Below, piece by piece: positions 34,414-43,690 of a stretch of 64,000 bases of DNA (position 1 is the first letter of the stretch; every line of letters starts with the position of its first letter). The position numbers and the translations under genes were made by a program. Below the pieces are notes generated by a model. That model did no database searches and had not been told where the DNA came from. It saw only the letters and a list, made by a program, of their open reading frames with translations. Origin of the DNA: Scybalousia_A sp963540815 (lineage in GTDB: Bacteria > Bacteroidota > Bacteroidia > Bacteroidales > P3); NCBI GenBank assembly GCA_963540815.1, contig CAUTQY010000005.1, positions 1 to 64,000 on the forward strand, written 5' to 3'.

Positions 34414-34878
34414 AATGAATAATTGTTGTTCTACCTAAATGTTTTTCTTTATCGGATAACAGCAATAAGTGGTTATTATATTAATGTGAAAAATACTTGA
34501 ATTGCCCTAACAAAATACAATGTGATATAAAATAAAAAACATATTAAATATTAATTACAATGATATTTTTTCAAATTTTCCCTCATTTTTTCAAAGACAG
34601 ATTAAAAAATATATACCTTTGCAAATCAGTTAGAGCGAAAAGATTGAGTGAGTATGTGTAACAAATTGATATGTAAAATAAGAAAGCGTTTCGCTTTATA
34701 TATTTATACTGTGAGGTATAGACAACTTCATTTAATGTAATGTTAAATGGGATCCAAGGGCAATAACAATGTTCATATAGTTGTTTTTACTTGTTTGGAT
34801 TACAGGTTTGGTAAAGAATCTCGCCGGTAAATAAAAAATTACGGTTTTCTTGTTTACATTCTAAATAAAAAACTGCTG
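34414..34878 (+). other. Long intergenic/leader region
   Basis: A 465-nt gap with no conventional gene. A TACCTTTG box at 34614-34621 implies a transcript leader of about 250 nt before the MBOAT gene, unusually long for this genome. Inside it is a small hairpin AAAGCGTTTCGCTTT (about 34684-34698) and a 28-codon open frame at 34652-34738 rich in Lys, Arg and Tyr. It may be a regulatory leader or a small RNA; I cannot assign it. Confidence 0.4.
34614..34621 (+). promoter_or_regulatory. -7 box (TACCTTTG) upstream of the MBOAT/SGNH operon
   Basis: TACCTTTG with AT-rich upstream sequence but no well-placed TTTG element; 257 nt from the MBOAT start. Confidence 0.55.
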
Positions 34879-36294
34879 ATGTTATTTAATTCTTTTGAGT
34901 TCCTACTATTTTTTCCCATTGTGTGCATCATCTTTTATGCGCTAAGAAAACAAAAATGGCAAAACACATTTTTGCTCATTGCCTCCTACTACTTTTATAT
35001 GAACTGGAAGCCGATTTACGCCGTTTTAATTCTCGGCTCCACGATTATCACCTACCTGTGTGGTGTGTTGGTAGAAAACAACAAAGGAAAAAGGAAAAGA
35101 CAGAAATTTTTCCTAATCTCAAGTTTGATTATCAATCTTGGTATTCTCTTTGTATTCAAATATTACAATTTTATCAACGAAAGCATCTTTACGGCTTTAT
35201 CTTGGACCGGTATAAGATGGAATGTGCCAAATTTGGACGTGTTGTTACCTGTCGGTATTTCGTTTTACACTTTTCAAGCTTTGGGCTACTCCATTGATGT
35301 GTACAGAGGGATTATTAAAGCCGAAAGAAATTTCTTTACTTACGCTCTGTTTGTAAGCTTCTTCCCGCAACTTGTAGCCGGACCTATTGAAAGAGCAAAA
35401 AATCTGTTGCCTCAGTTCCACAAAGAACGCCCTTTTAAATATGAAAACGTATCCGAAGGGGCAAAAATGATGGTTTGGGGCTATTTTATGAAAGTTGGTG
35501 TGGCGGATGTGCTTTCGCAATATGTGGATGCAGTGTACAACAATTGCTTTCAACACAATGGCACTTCGCTTCTGCTGGCTACCGTGTTTTTTACTTTCCA
35601 AATCTATTGTGATTTCGGAGGGTATTCGCTTATTGCAAGAGGCTCAGCAAAGATTATGGGCTTTGATTTGATGGAAAACTTCCGTCGGCCTTATATGTCT
35701 TTGTCTATGAAAGAGTTTTGGAAGCGTTGGCATATTTCTCTTTCGTCTTGGTTTATGGACTACGTGTATATCATTCTTGGAGGTAACCGTTGCAAATATA
35801 TTAGACATCTTTTCAACTTGCTTGTTACATTTTTAGTTTCGGGCATTTGGCATGGAGCGAACTGGACATTCTTTTTGTGGGGTCTTTGGCACGGAGTGTT
35901 CATTATTTTTGACAATATATTCCGAAAAAAGATTTATCAGCCAAAATGGTCTACTTGGTATTCAAAATTGTTCAGCATTTGCCTTTGCTTTCTTATCGCT
36001 TGCTTCGGTTGGGTCTTTTTCAGAGCCAACAACGTGAGCGATTTGGCAATGATTATCAACAAAATCTTTACATATCACGGCGAATTGTTTAAGGAAAAAT
36101 ACATTCTACTTATATCTTGTATGTCGCTCAGCATTCTAATACTAAAAGATTTAAAAGACGAATACAATTTGCCTTTCAATTTTATGCACAGCAAAAACAT
36201 AATCCTTAGATACGCCTCTATGATATGCTTGATAGCGTACATCATCTTGTTTGGAGGCCTTAGTGGAGGACAGTTTATTTATTTTCAATTCTGA
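34879..36294 (+). CDS. MBOAT-family O-acyltransferase (AlgI-like), second copy
   Basis: A 471-aa polytopic acyltransferase. Family motifs: LPVGISFYTFQALGYSIDVY, SFFPQLVAGPIERAKNLLPQ, KEFWKRWHISLSSWFMDYVY and the catalytic-His region SGIWHGANWTFFLWGLWHG (about residues 322-340). It resembles the AlgI/DltB group that exports acyl groups to surface glycans. It differs clearly from the copy at 301-1797, and its third-position base use is visibly GC-richer than its neighbours, hinting at separate ancestry. The SGNH-like protein encoded 18 nt downstream is its likely partner. Confidence 0.9.
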   Translation: MLFNSFEFLLFFPIVCIIFYALRKQKWQNTFLLIASYYFYMNWKPIYAVLILGSTIITYLCGVLVENNKGKRKRQKFFLISSLIINLGILFVFKYYNFINESIFTALSWTGIRWNVPNLDVLLPVGISFYTFQALGYSIDVYRGIIKAERNFFTYALFVSFFPQLVAGPIERAKNLLPQFHKERPFKYENVSEGAKMMVWGYFMKVGVADVLSQYVDAVYNNCFQHNGTSLLLATVFFTFQIYCDFGGYSLIARGSAKIMGFDLMENFRRPYMSLSMKEFWKRWHISLSSWFMDYVYIILGGNRCKYIRHLFNLLVTFLVSGIWHGANWTFFLWGLWHGVFIIFDNIFRKKIYQPKWSTWYSKLFSICLCFLIACFGWVFFRANNVSDLAMIINKIFTYHGELFKEKYILLISCMSLSILILKDLKDEYNLPFNFMHSKNIILRYASMICLIAYIILFGGLSGGQFIYFQF

Positions 36295-36312
36295 TAAAGA
36301 TTTTTAACAATA

Positions 36313-37299
36313 ATGATAAACACAGATTATAAAAAGTTTATTAGGAGTTTTCTCATAGTGGCAATAGGATTACTTATTGTAGACAGTGTTTTTGGGTTTA
36401 TTGTCGATAAATTGACTGTGAATTTGCCGGACGACGGCGGTTATGAAGTAGCAAAAGAGAAACGTTTGTTAAGAAATTTAAAAGATGAGGATGTTGTTAT
36501 TATTGGCTCTTCAAGAGCTACCTACCATTTTGTCTCTTCTACTCTGCAAGATAGTATAGGCAATTATTTAAATAAAGATTTTATCGTCTATAATGGAGGC
36601 TTAAATAGAAGACTTTTGGATTGTAGTTGTTTGCTTTTGGAAAACATAGTCAAAAACTCAAAAGACAAATTGATAATTTTGGAGACATCTAATGAGTGCC
36701 TATATGATAATTCTTTCGCTACCATTCAGTATTTTGCTCCTTTTTACCACAATAGCGAGATTGTCAAGCAATACATTGACAATTTAGGTTTAAAGACACG
36801 CATTGAAATGAAATCTTCTTTATATAGATATAACTTTAATGTAACTTTTTTCAAAATGTTGCTTGGTTTTGTAACCAAATATCCGTCCATTGACGGATAT
36901 CTCCCATTATTTGGAGAGATGCAAGTTACTACTCCACATATGAATAAGACAATAGCAAAAACACCTGAAAAGGCAATTAACAATTACATTTACACGTCTT
37001 TTGTGCGTGTTATGGATTTATGCAAAAAAGAAAAGGTAAACATCGTTGTTGTTTCTTCTCCACATTATTACAATGAGAGAGATACTTATTATGAGAAACA
37101 AAATATAATTGGTAAAGTCTGTAAAGAAAAAAACATTCCTTATTTCAATATGATCGATGAGCCTTATTTTGAACTTCATCCCGAATTGTTCCATGATCCT
37201 GTTCACCTCAACGACAAAGGAGCAAAGATATTTACAAGTATATTTTTTGAAAGGCTGAAACCATATTTGAACTCTTGGCTTGCAAGTACAGACAAATAA
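36313..37299 (+). CDS. SGNH-like membrane-anchored partner of the MBOAT protein
   Basis: A 328-aa protein with one N-terminal membrane anchor (FIRSFLIVAIGLLIVDSVFG) and an extracytoplasmic domain with SGNH-hydrolase features: GSSRATYHF (candidate nucleophile Ser near 59-60), NGG near residue 95, and a C-terminal HDPVHLNDKGAKIF with the Asp-x-x-His pair. Proteins like this (AlgJ/AlgX or DltD-type) receive the acyl group from the MBOAT partner and transfer it to a glycan. Its place directly after the MBOAT gene supports that. The target glycan is unknown. Confidence 0.8.
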   Translation: MINTDYKKFIRSFLIVAIGLLIVDSVFGFIVDKLTVNLPDDGGYEVAKEKRLLRNLKDEDVVIIGSSRATYHFVSSTLQDSIGNYLNKDFIVYNGGLNRRLLDCSCLLLENIVKNSKDKLIILETSNECLYDNSFATIQYFAPFYHNSEIVKQYIDNLGLKTRIEMKSSLYRYNFNVTFFKMLLGFVTKYPSIDGYLPLFGEMQVTTPHMNKTIAKTPEKAINNYIYTSFVRVMDLCKKEKVNIVVVSSPHYYNERDTYYEKQNIIGKVCKEKNIPYFNMIDEPYFELHPELFHDPVHLNDKGAKIFTSIFFERLKPYLNSWLASTDK

Positions 37300-37671
37300 A
37301 GGCAAAATAGGTTTACAGGTCAAAACAACGTGAGAAAGAAGCTATTTATTTGCAGATTGCAAAACTCTCTGTCTGTCATCTGAACAATAAGCCCAATTTA
37401 ATAATTTGCGCAAATAAGGAAAAGGACGTATTTAAACATATTATTATCCGATAAAAGAAAAAATGATGCTATTCTTAAAACTTAACTGTTTGTTAATCAG
37501 TTATCAAAATAATTGGGTTTTCACCTCTACTTTCTATCTTTACAAATACAATAAATTACTTAGAAATATTATTCGACACATCGCTTGCTCAGATAAGGAC
37601 AATTACCGGATTTATGAAAGTAATTAAATATAAGATTTTTACTAATTTTGCCGTATAAAAATAACACATAT
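37300..37671 (+). other. Intergenic region before the MerR gene
   Basis: A 372-nt AT-rich gap. I see no gene or hairpin of note. A TAATTTTG box at 37643-37650 is the likely promoter of the MerR-ddl genes. Confidence 0.5.
37643..37650 (+). promoter_or_regulatory. -7 box (TAATTTTG) of the merR-ddl operon
   Basis: TAATTTTG 22 nt before ATG 37672. It includes the position of an upstream in-frame start at 37648, which is therefore rejected. Confidence 0.6.
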
Positions 37672-38001
37672 ATGGAGGATAAGTTCTATTATTCAATAGC
37701 AGAGGTTTCCAAAGAGTTTAGTTTACCGTATTCCAAACTGAGATATTGGGAGAAAGAATTCAAAAAATTAAAACCGCAAAGAAATAAAAGAGGTGTCCGC
37801 CTTTATACAAAAAAAGAGGTGGAATTGTTAAGACAAATTGTTTATCTCACGCAGGAAAAACAATATACGTTAGACGGTGCAAGAAAGGCACTGAAAAACA
37901 AGGAGGAACCGAAAGCGGATTGTCAACAAGAGATTTTAACCGTTCTGAAAGAAACAAAACAATTTTTATTGGAATTGAAAAACACTTTGAATAAAGATTA
38001 A
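37672..38001 (+). CDS. MerR-family transcriptional regulator
   Basis: A 109-aa protein (MEDKFYYSIAEVSKEFSLP) with a winged-helix MerR DNA-binding domain: YYSIAEVSKEFSLPYSKLRY, then WEKEFKKL and RLYTKKEVELLRQIVYL. A short C-terminal helix follows, with no ligand-binding domain. MerR proteins act on promoters with long spacers; the small Bacteroidetes type next to cell-wall genes has no known ligand. It precedes ddl by 4 nt, so it may regulate its own operon. Confidence 0.88.
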   Translation: MEDKFYYSIAEVSKEFSLPYSKLRYWEKEFKKLKPQRNKRGVRLYTKKEVELLRQIVYLTQEKQYTLDGARKALKNKEEPKADCQQEILTVLKETKQFLLELKNTLNKD

Positions 38002-38005
38002 CGGA

Positions 38006-38992
38006 ATGAAAAACAATAATAAGAAAAATATTGCCTTGGTGTGTGGTGGTTACTCGGGAGAGTATATAATTTCTTTACAATCGGCTCAGCAAATAGAAAA
38101 TAATTTATCCGAGGATTTTAACCTATACAAAATAATTATCACCCAACAAGAATGGTATTATCAAAACAACGGACAAAAAATATCGGTGGATAAAAATGAT
38201 TTTTCCATTGTTGTAGAGAAAGAAAAGATAAATTTTGATGCCGTATTTATTATAATACACGGAACACCGGGAGAAAACGGACTTTTGCAAGGCTATTTTG
38301 ATATGTTAGGAATAAAATACAATACTTGTGATGCCCTATGCTCTGCAATTACTTTTGACAAAACAACTTGTAATGCCGTAGTTAGAGACTTACATTTTGT
38401 CAATGTAGCCAAAAACATAACACTATACGACAATGAAAGAATAGACATAGAAAATATACTAAATAAAGTTTCTTTGCCCGTATTTGTAAAACCTTCACAA
38501 GGAGGCTCTTCCATTGGTATGAGTAAAGTAAAAAATAAAGAGGATTTGCACTCGGCAATAAACAAAGCCTTTGAAGTACATAGTAAGATTTTAATAGAAG
38601 AATTTATAGAAGGTACGGAGTTGTCCTGTGGCGTTTTTACGGAAAAAGGTAACATAATGGCTTTTCCCGTAACAGAAATAAGACCAAAATCCGATTTCTT
38701 CGATTATGAGGCAAAATACAACGGCACAACTGATGAAATAGTTCCCGCTCAAATAAGTGAGAGTTTGAGAGAACTTGTTCAACATACTTCAAAAAATATT
38801 TATAGAGATTTAAATTGCAAAGGAGTCTGTAGAATAGATTATATTTATAACGAAAAAGAGGATAAACTTTATTTTTTGGAGGTTAATACCACACCCGGAC
38901 AAAGTCTTAATAGCATAGTTCCCAACCAAGTAAGAGCCATGGGCAAAGATGTTCATTGGTTATATTATACTCAAATAGCAGAAATTATTTAA
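38006..38992 (+). CDS. ddl: D-alanine--D-alanine ligase
   Basis: A 328-aa ATP-grasp ligase. The key motifs are VCGGYSGEYIISL near the start, VFVKPSQGGSSIGMSKV (ATP-grasp loop near residue 160), EEFIEGTELSCGVF and the final FLEVNTTPGQSLNSIVP with metal-binding Glu and Asn. It makes the D-Ala-D-Ala dipeptide for peptidoglycan. Length matches Ddl. Operon with merR upstream and, probably, the ABC exporter downstream. Confidence 0.95.
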   Translation: MKNNNKKNIALVCGGYSGEYIISLQSAQQIENNLSEDFNLYKIIITQQEWYYQNNGQKISVDKNDFSIVVEKEKINFDAVFIIIHGTPGENGLLQGYFDMLGIKYNTCDALCSAITFDKTTCNAVVRDLHFVNVAKNITLYDNERIDIENILNKVSLPVFVKPSQGGSSIGMSKVKNKEDLHSAINKAFEVHSKILIEEFIEGTELSCGVFTEKGNIMAFPVTEIRPKSDFFDYEAKYNGTTDEIVPAQISESLRELVQHTSKNIYRDLNCKGVCRIDYIYNEKEDKLYFLEVNTTPGQSLNSIVPNQVRAMGKDVHWLYYTQIAEII

Positions 38993-39005
38993 CCTATTTT
39001 TGCAG

Positions 39006-40847
39006 ATGTTTGGGAGTATGAAGAATATATTTAGGATATTAAAATATATGCTCAATTATAAGAGGTATATATTCTTGAATATATTTTTCAATATCTTACA
39101 TATTTTCTTTAATCTTTTCTCCATAGTAATGGTTGTGCCGTTTATCAGTATGTTATTTGGTCTGGTAGAGGCACCAAGTACCTTGCCGGATTTTTCTCTC
39201 TCAAAAGACGGTCTGGTTTCCTTTGTAGCCTACTATCTTAATTATTACAAAGAGACGCAAGGCTTTTTTGTCTGTCTTATGTATATATGCACTCTGTTTG
39301 TTGTTTTTACTTTTTTATCCAACACATTCAGATACCTTGCCCTGTATTTTGTTGTTCCCATACGCAATGGCATACTCAATGATTTAAGAATAGATATATA
39401 CAAAAAACTCACAGCACTTCCCGTTTCCTATTTTTCATCCGTAAGACGGGGAGATGTGGTCTCAAGACTCACTACCGATTGTAGCATAGTAGAATGGACA
39501 GCGGTTACAAGTCTGCAAATGGTTGTCAAGGACCCGTTAAAAATCATAATTTTTGCTTTGGCTCTATTTATAACAAATTGGCAATTTATGCTACTTGTGC
39601 TGATTATTCTTCCTATTCCTATGTTTTTTATTAGGAAAATATCCAACATGCTCAACAAGGATAGTATAAAAACTCAACAAAAAGCAGCCGATTTGCTTTC
39701 ATTTTCCGAAGAGGCTATTTCTACAATAAAAACCGTTAAATCACTTAAAGCGGAAAAAATTATACAACAAAGTTTTAACAAACATTCTCGCTCATACGAA
39801 AAAACAAATAATAAGGTTATTGCAAAAAACGCTTTGGCATCTCCTCTTTCGGAATCTTTTTCTATGATTATTCTTTCCATTATTATTATTGCAGGAGGAT
39901 TGTTTGTACTTAACTCTCGTATGCAAGCCGGCTCCCTTATTGCTTTTACCGTAATTTTTTCTCAAATAATCTCTCCCATAAAAGAATTAATAACCGCTTA
40001 TTATAATTTTAAACGCGGAGAAGCGGCGGCAAAAAGAATATATGAAATACTAAATGCGGACGAAAAAATAGAACAAAAACCCAATGCAGTAGTTATGCAA
40101 GGATTTAAGGATAAAATAGAGTTTGTAGACGTTGGGTTTGAGTACAGAGACAATAAAACTTTTTGTTTGCAAAATATAAGTTTTACCATAAATAAGGGAG
40201 AAAAAGTTGCTATTGTCGGCGTCTCCGGTGCTGGTAAAACTACAATTTTTGATTTATTGCCAAGATTTGCCGACGTCTGTTCGGGTGCTATACTTATAGA
40301 TGGGATAGACATAAGAGATTTTGATATTAATTCCCTTAGAAAACATATAGGAATAGTCACTCAAAATTCCATTCTTTTCAACGATACCATATATAATAAT
40401 ATAGTTTTCGGTCTGGAAAATGTTACTATTCACGAGGTTAAACAAGTCGCTCGTTTGGCAAATATGGACGAATTTATAGAATCTTTGCCACAAAAATATA
40501 AAACCAACATAGGAGATGACGGCACTGCTCTTTCGGGCGGTCAAAGACAAAGACTATGTATTGCAAGAACTCTATTGCGAAATCCTCAAATATTGTTTTT
40601 GGACGAAGCCACTTCTGCTATGGACACACAAAACGAACAAAAAGTTTCCCAAGCAATAGACAATGCCATGCAAAATCGCACAATAATAAGCATAGCACAT
40701 AGGCTTTCTACCATAATGAATTCCGACAAGATTATAGTTTTGGATAAAGGAAAAATTGTGGAAATAGGAACTCATAAACAATTATTACAAAAAAAAGGAT
40801 ATTACGCAAATCTTGTTAGGTATTCAAATCAAAAATCTGATAAATAA
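39006..40847 (+). CDS. MsbA-like ABC exporter (permease-ATPase)
   Basis: A 613-aa half transporter. The N-terminal six-helix membrane domain (to about 330) is followed by an ATPase domain with Walker A GVSGAGKTT (near 407), signature LSGGQRQRLCIARTLL (near 510), Walker B ILFLDEATSAMD and the H-loop AHRLST. It belongs to the lipid A/drug exporter subfamily; the substrate is not certain. The ATG at 39006 or 39018 is more likely than the TTG at 39000. A second, less similar exporter is at 46231-48030. It lies between ddl and a TonB receptor, which suggests envelope biogenesis. Confidence 0.9.
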   Translation: MFGSMKNIFRILKYMLNYKRYIFLNIFFNILHIFFNLFSIVMVVPFISMLFGLVEAPSTLPDFSLSKDGLVSFVAYYLNYYKETQGFFVCLMYICTLFVVFTFLSNTFRYLALYFVVPIRNGILNDLRIDIYKKLTALPVSYFSSVRRGDVVSRLTTDCSIVEWTAVTSLQMVVKDPLKIIIFALALFITNWQFMLLVLIILPIPMFFIRKISNMLNKDSIKTQQKAADLLSFSEEAISTIKTVKSLKAEKIIQQSFNKHSRSYEKTNNKVIAKNALASPLSESFSMIILSIIIIAGGLFVLNSRMQAGSLIAFTVIFSQIISPIKELITAYYNFKRGEAAAKRIYEILNADEKIEQKPNAVVMQGFKDKIEFVDVGFEYRDNKTFCLQNISFTINKGEKVAIVGVSGAGKTTIFDLLPRFADVCSGAILIDGIDIRDFDINSLRKHIGIVTQNSILFNDTIYNNIVFGLENVTIHEVKQVARLANMDEFIESLPQKYKTNIGDDGTALSGGQRQRLCIARTLLRNPQILFLDEATSAMDTQNEQKVSQAIDNAMQNRTIISIAHRLSTIMNSDKIIVLDKGKIVEIGTHKQLLQKKGYYANLVRYSNQKSDK

Positions 40848-40868
40848 ACGTTCTCCCATACTCAATAT

Positions 40869-43136
40869 ATGCACGGAAAATATATTCTTGTTTTGCTTTG
40901 TTTTTTTGTTTGTCAAACCTCTTATTCACAAGACACTATAACCTTAGAAGAAATAAAAGTATCATCCTCCGTAAAATTATATAGCATAGATAGCCTTTCG
41001 TTTTTGTCAAATAATTTTTCGGCAAGCTATATAAACCGTCACAATGTAAAAGATTTTAAGGATTTTTCCTCACTATCGCCATCCTTATTTATTCCGGATT
41101 ATGGGTCAAAAATTACCTCATCCGTCTATCTTAGAGGCATAGGTTCTCGTATAGATAATTCTTCCGTTGGCATATGTTTGGACGGAGTATCCTTGTTAAA
41201 TAAAAATTGTTTTGATTTTTCTTATTTTGACCTCAAAAAAGTTGAAATCCTTAAGGGTTCTCAGAGCCTGCTTTTTGGTGTGAATACCTTGGCGGGGGTG
41301 ATAAACATCAGCACTCTTTCTCCTTTTGATTTTCAAGGAATAAAAACATCTTTGTCTTTGGGAAATAAAAATATGTATTCTCTTAATTTATCCCTATACA
41401 AAAAAAGAAATATTAATTTTGCCTATATGTTTGGTATAAATGCTATTAGTACACAAGGCTTTTTTAACAATGAATATAATAACAAAAATGCGGATTGGTT
41501 AAGAGATGTTAATCTGAGATTTATAACGGAATATAAAAATAAAAATCTTATTGTAAAGAATGCTTCTTATCTCTCTATTGTGCATCAAGGCGGTTATGCC
41601 TATGCCAAATATGACACGATTTTTTCTATAGCTTATCCGATAAATTATAACGACCCTTCGTATTATGACAGAATAAATTTGATAAACAATACTTTTGTAG
41701 ATTATAAAAAAGATAATATTTTTAGTCTGCAATCCGCCACTTCTTTGCAAGTCAATTTTGATAAAATGGTTTTGGATAATGATTTTACGGACAGAAGTAT
41801 TTTTATCTTGGAACAAAAAGAAAAAGATTATGCCCTATCGGAAGAATTCATTATTAAAGATGATTACAAATCAAGTGTTTGGCATTGGACTTTGGGAACT
41901 TATTTCTTTTATAAATATTTGGATATGAAGGCTCCGGTAACTTTTAAAGAAGAAGGATTGGAGAAACTTATCCTGAACAATGTAAATTACGGATTACAAG
42001 CAAGCGGTATTTTTTCTCCTGATATCCGCATGTCTTTTTTGCAAGACAGAATGAAAGTAAAAAACAACTTTACCTGCCCTCGTCTGGGTTATGCTCTCTA
42101 CGGAGAGATAATCTATAAATATAAAAAAATAGATTTTACTTTTGGTCTTAGAATAGATAGGGAAAAGGTTTTGCTGACCTATAACAATTTTGCTCAAATA
42201 GACTACATTCTACAAGGTATTATGCAAGAATACAAACCCTTAATCACTACTTTAAAAGGTAGTGACGATAAGACCTATACGGAGTTATTGCCGAAATTTT
42301 CGGTTATATACAACTTCAAACGTAATAATCTCTTTGTCTCTCTTTCAAAAGGATATATGACAGGAGGGTATAACACTCAAATGTTTGCCGATATAATACA
42401 AAACGCACTGATGCAAAACATGTTCTCTGCTCTTGGAATTACAGCGGAGGGTAATTCTGCCCTGCAAAACATATATGCAAATTACGATAAGGACGAAATC
42501 ATTTATTACAAACCTCAGTATTTTTGGAATTATGAAATAGGAGGGCATTTTTATCTTTTCAACAGACATCTAAATCTTAATGCCTCATTGTTTTACATGG
42601 ATATTAGGAATCAACAACTTACCGTATTTCTTACTCCTCAAACCTCGGGGCGCATGATGACCAATGCAGGTAAATCGTTTAGTATGGGAGGAGAAATTTC
42701 CTCTACAATAAATATCAATAATCTGAATATTTTTTTAGGATATAGTTACACAAGGGCAAAATTTGTCAAATATAACGATGGCAAAGCGGACTACAAAAAT
42801 AAATATCTTACCTATTACCCTATAAATACACTAAGTGTTTGCTTGGATTATAATATTGGCATAAATAAAAAATATTTGGATTATATCAACCTTTCCGTTA
42901 CTTATTTGGGTATGGGAAAAATCTATTTCAATCTAACAAATACCCTATCCCAATCCTATTACAGTTTGATTAATAACGATATCACATTGGGAAAAAATAA
43001 TTATTCCTTAAGTTTTTGGCTAAGAAATCTTTTTAACACCTCTTACCATACATTCTATTTTCTTTCTACAAATAACAATTTTGTATCTAAGGGCAAACCT
43101 CTTTCCTTTGGTATAAGTTTTAAGTACAACATATAA
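40869..43136 (+). CDS. TonB-dependent outer membrane receptor
   Basis: A 755-aa receptor with a signal peptide ending SYSQ. The plug domain (about 40-150) includes VYLRGIGSRIDNSSVGICLD and LKGSQSLLFGVNTLAGVINI, the usual plug core. The barrel follows (from about 160) and ends with the strand FGISFKYNI. There is no carboxypeptidase-like N-terminal domain, so it is not a SusC-type receptor. Its substrate (siderophore, cobalamin, or other) is not evident, and no SusD-like partner is adjacent. Confidence 0.92.
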   Translation: MHGKYILVLLCFFVCQTSYSQDTITLEEIKVSSSVKLYSIDSLSFLSNNFSASYINRHNVKDFKDFSSLSPSLFIPDYGSKITSSVYLRGIGSRIDNSSVGICLDGVSLLNKNCFDFSYFDLKKVEILKGSQSLLFGVNTLAGVINISTLSPFDFQGIKTSLSLGNKNMYSLNLSLYKKRNINFAYMFGINAISTQGFFNNEYNNKNADWLRDVNLRFITEYKNKNLIVKNASYLSIVHQGGYAYAKYDTIFSIAYPINYNDPSYYDRINLINNTFVDYKKDNIFSLQSATSLQVNFDKMVLDNDFTDRSIFILEQKEKDYALSEEFIIKDDYKSSVWHWTLGTYFFYKYLDMKAPVTFKEEGLEKLILNNVNYGLQASGIFSPDIRMSFLQDRMKVKNNFTCPRLGYALYGEIIYKYKKIDFTFGLRIDREKVLLTYNNFAQIDYILQGIMQEYKPLITTLKGSDDKTYTELLPKFSVIYNFKRNNLFVSLSKGYMTGGYNTQMFADIIQNALMQNMFSALGITAEGNSALQNIYANYDKDEIIYYKPQYFWNYEIGGHFYLFNRHLNLNASLFYMDIRNQQLTVFLTPQTSGRMMTNAGKSFSMGGEISSTININNLNIFLGYSYTRAKFVKYNDGKADYKNKYLTYYPINTLSVCLDYNIGINKKYLDYINLSVTYLGMGKIYFNLTNTLSQSYYSLINNDITLGKNNYSLSFWLRNLFNTSYHTFYFLSTNNNFVSKGKPLSFGISFKYNI

Positions 43137-43201
43137 TAAAAGGAACAAGGACAAAGCCCCAAAAATTATTGTGCAAAGACAATGCAATCAAAAAAATATC
43201 G

Positions 43202-43209
43202 TACTTTTG
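43202..43209 (+). promoter_or_regulatory. -7 box (TACTTTTG) almost touching the smpB start
   Basis: TACTTTTG ends 7 nt before the ATG at 43217, so transcription should start at or next to the start codon, giving a leaderless or near-leaderless mRNA. Confidence 0.6.
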
Positions 43210-43216
43210 CACCTAA

Positions 43217-43681
43217 ATGAAAAAAGTTGCCGAAAAACATATAGTAGAAATAAGGAATAAAAAAGCTTCCTTTCTTTATTTTTTGATGCAGGAGTACACT
43301 GCCGGCATAGTGCTTTGCGGTAGTGAAATCAAAAGCATCAGAGCATGTAAAGCCAACCTTAACGATGCCTACTGTGTTTTTCTTAACGGAGAGTTATGGG
43401 TTATGCAAATGCACATAGCAGAATATAGATTTTCTTCCTTCGGTAAATTTGAGGCAAAACGCGATAGAAAACTCCTTTTGACGAAAAAAGAACTCAGAAA
43501 ACTCGGTGCAAAAAGTATGGAAAAAGGTTACACAATAGTTCCTACTCTTCTATACATAGACGAGAGAGGGTGGTGTAAATTAAAAATTGCACTTGCAAAG
43601 GGTAAACATTCCTATGACAAGAGAGAAACCATAAAGAAAAGGGAAAATGACAGAGAAATAAGACGGGAATTTTTTAGATAA
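43217..43681 (+). CDS. smpB: SsrA-binding protein SmpB
   Basis: A 154-aa protein with the SmpB beta-barrel core: GIVLCGSEIKSIRACKANLNDAYC, then RDRKLLLTKKELRKL and GYTIVPTLLYIDERGWCKLKIALAKGKHSYDKRE, and a basic C-terminal tail (RRE). SmpB escorts tmRNA to stalled ribosomes in trans-translation. All conserved parts and the tail are present. No tmRNA gene was recognised in this window. Confidence 0.96.
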   Translation: MKKVAEKHIVEIRNKKASFLYFLMQEYTAGIVLCGSEIKSIRACKANLNDAYCVFLNGELWVMQMHIAEYRFSSFGKFEAKRDRKLLLTKKELRKLGAKSMEKGYTIVPTLLYIDERGWCKLKIALAKGKHSYDKRETIKKRENDREIRREFFR

Positions 43682-43690
43682 GCAACATAT

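Noticed and set aside
37648..37671. Longer start of the MerR gene
   Set aside because: It overlaps the promoter box TAATTTTG; MEDKFYY is the natural start.
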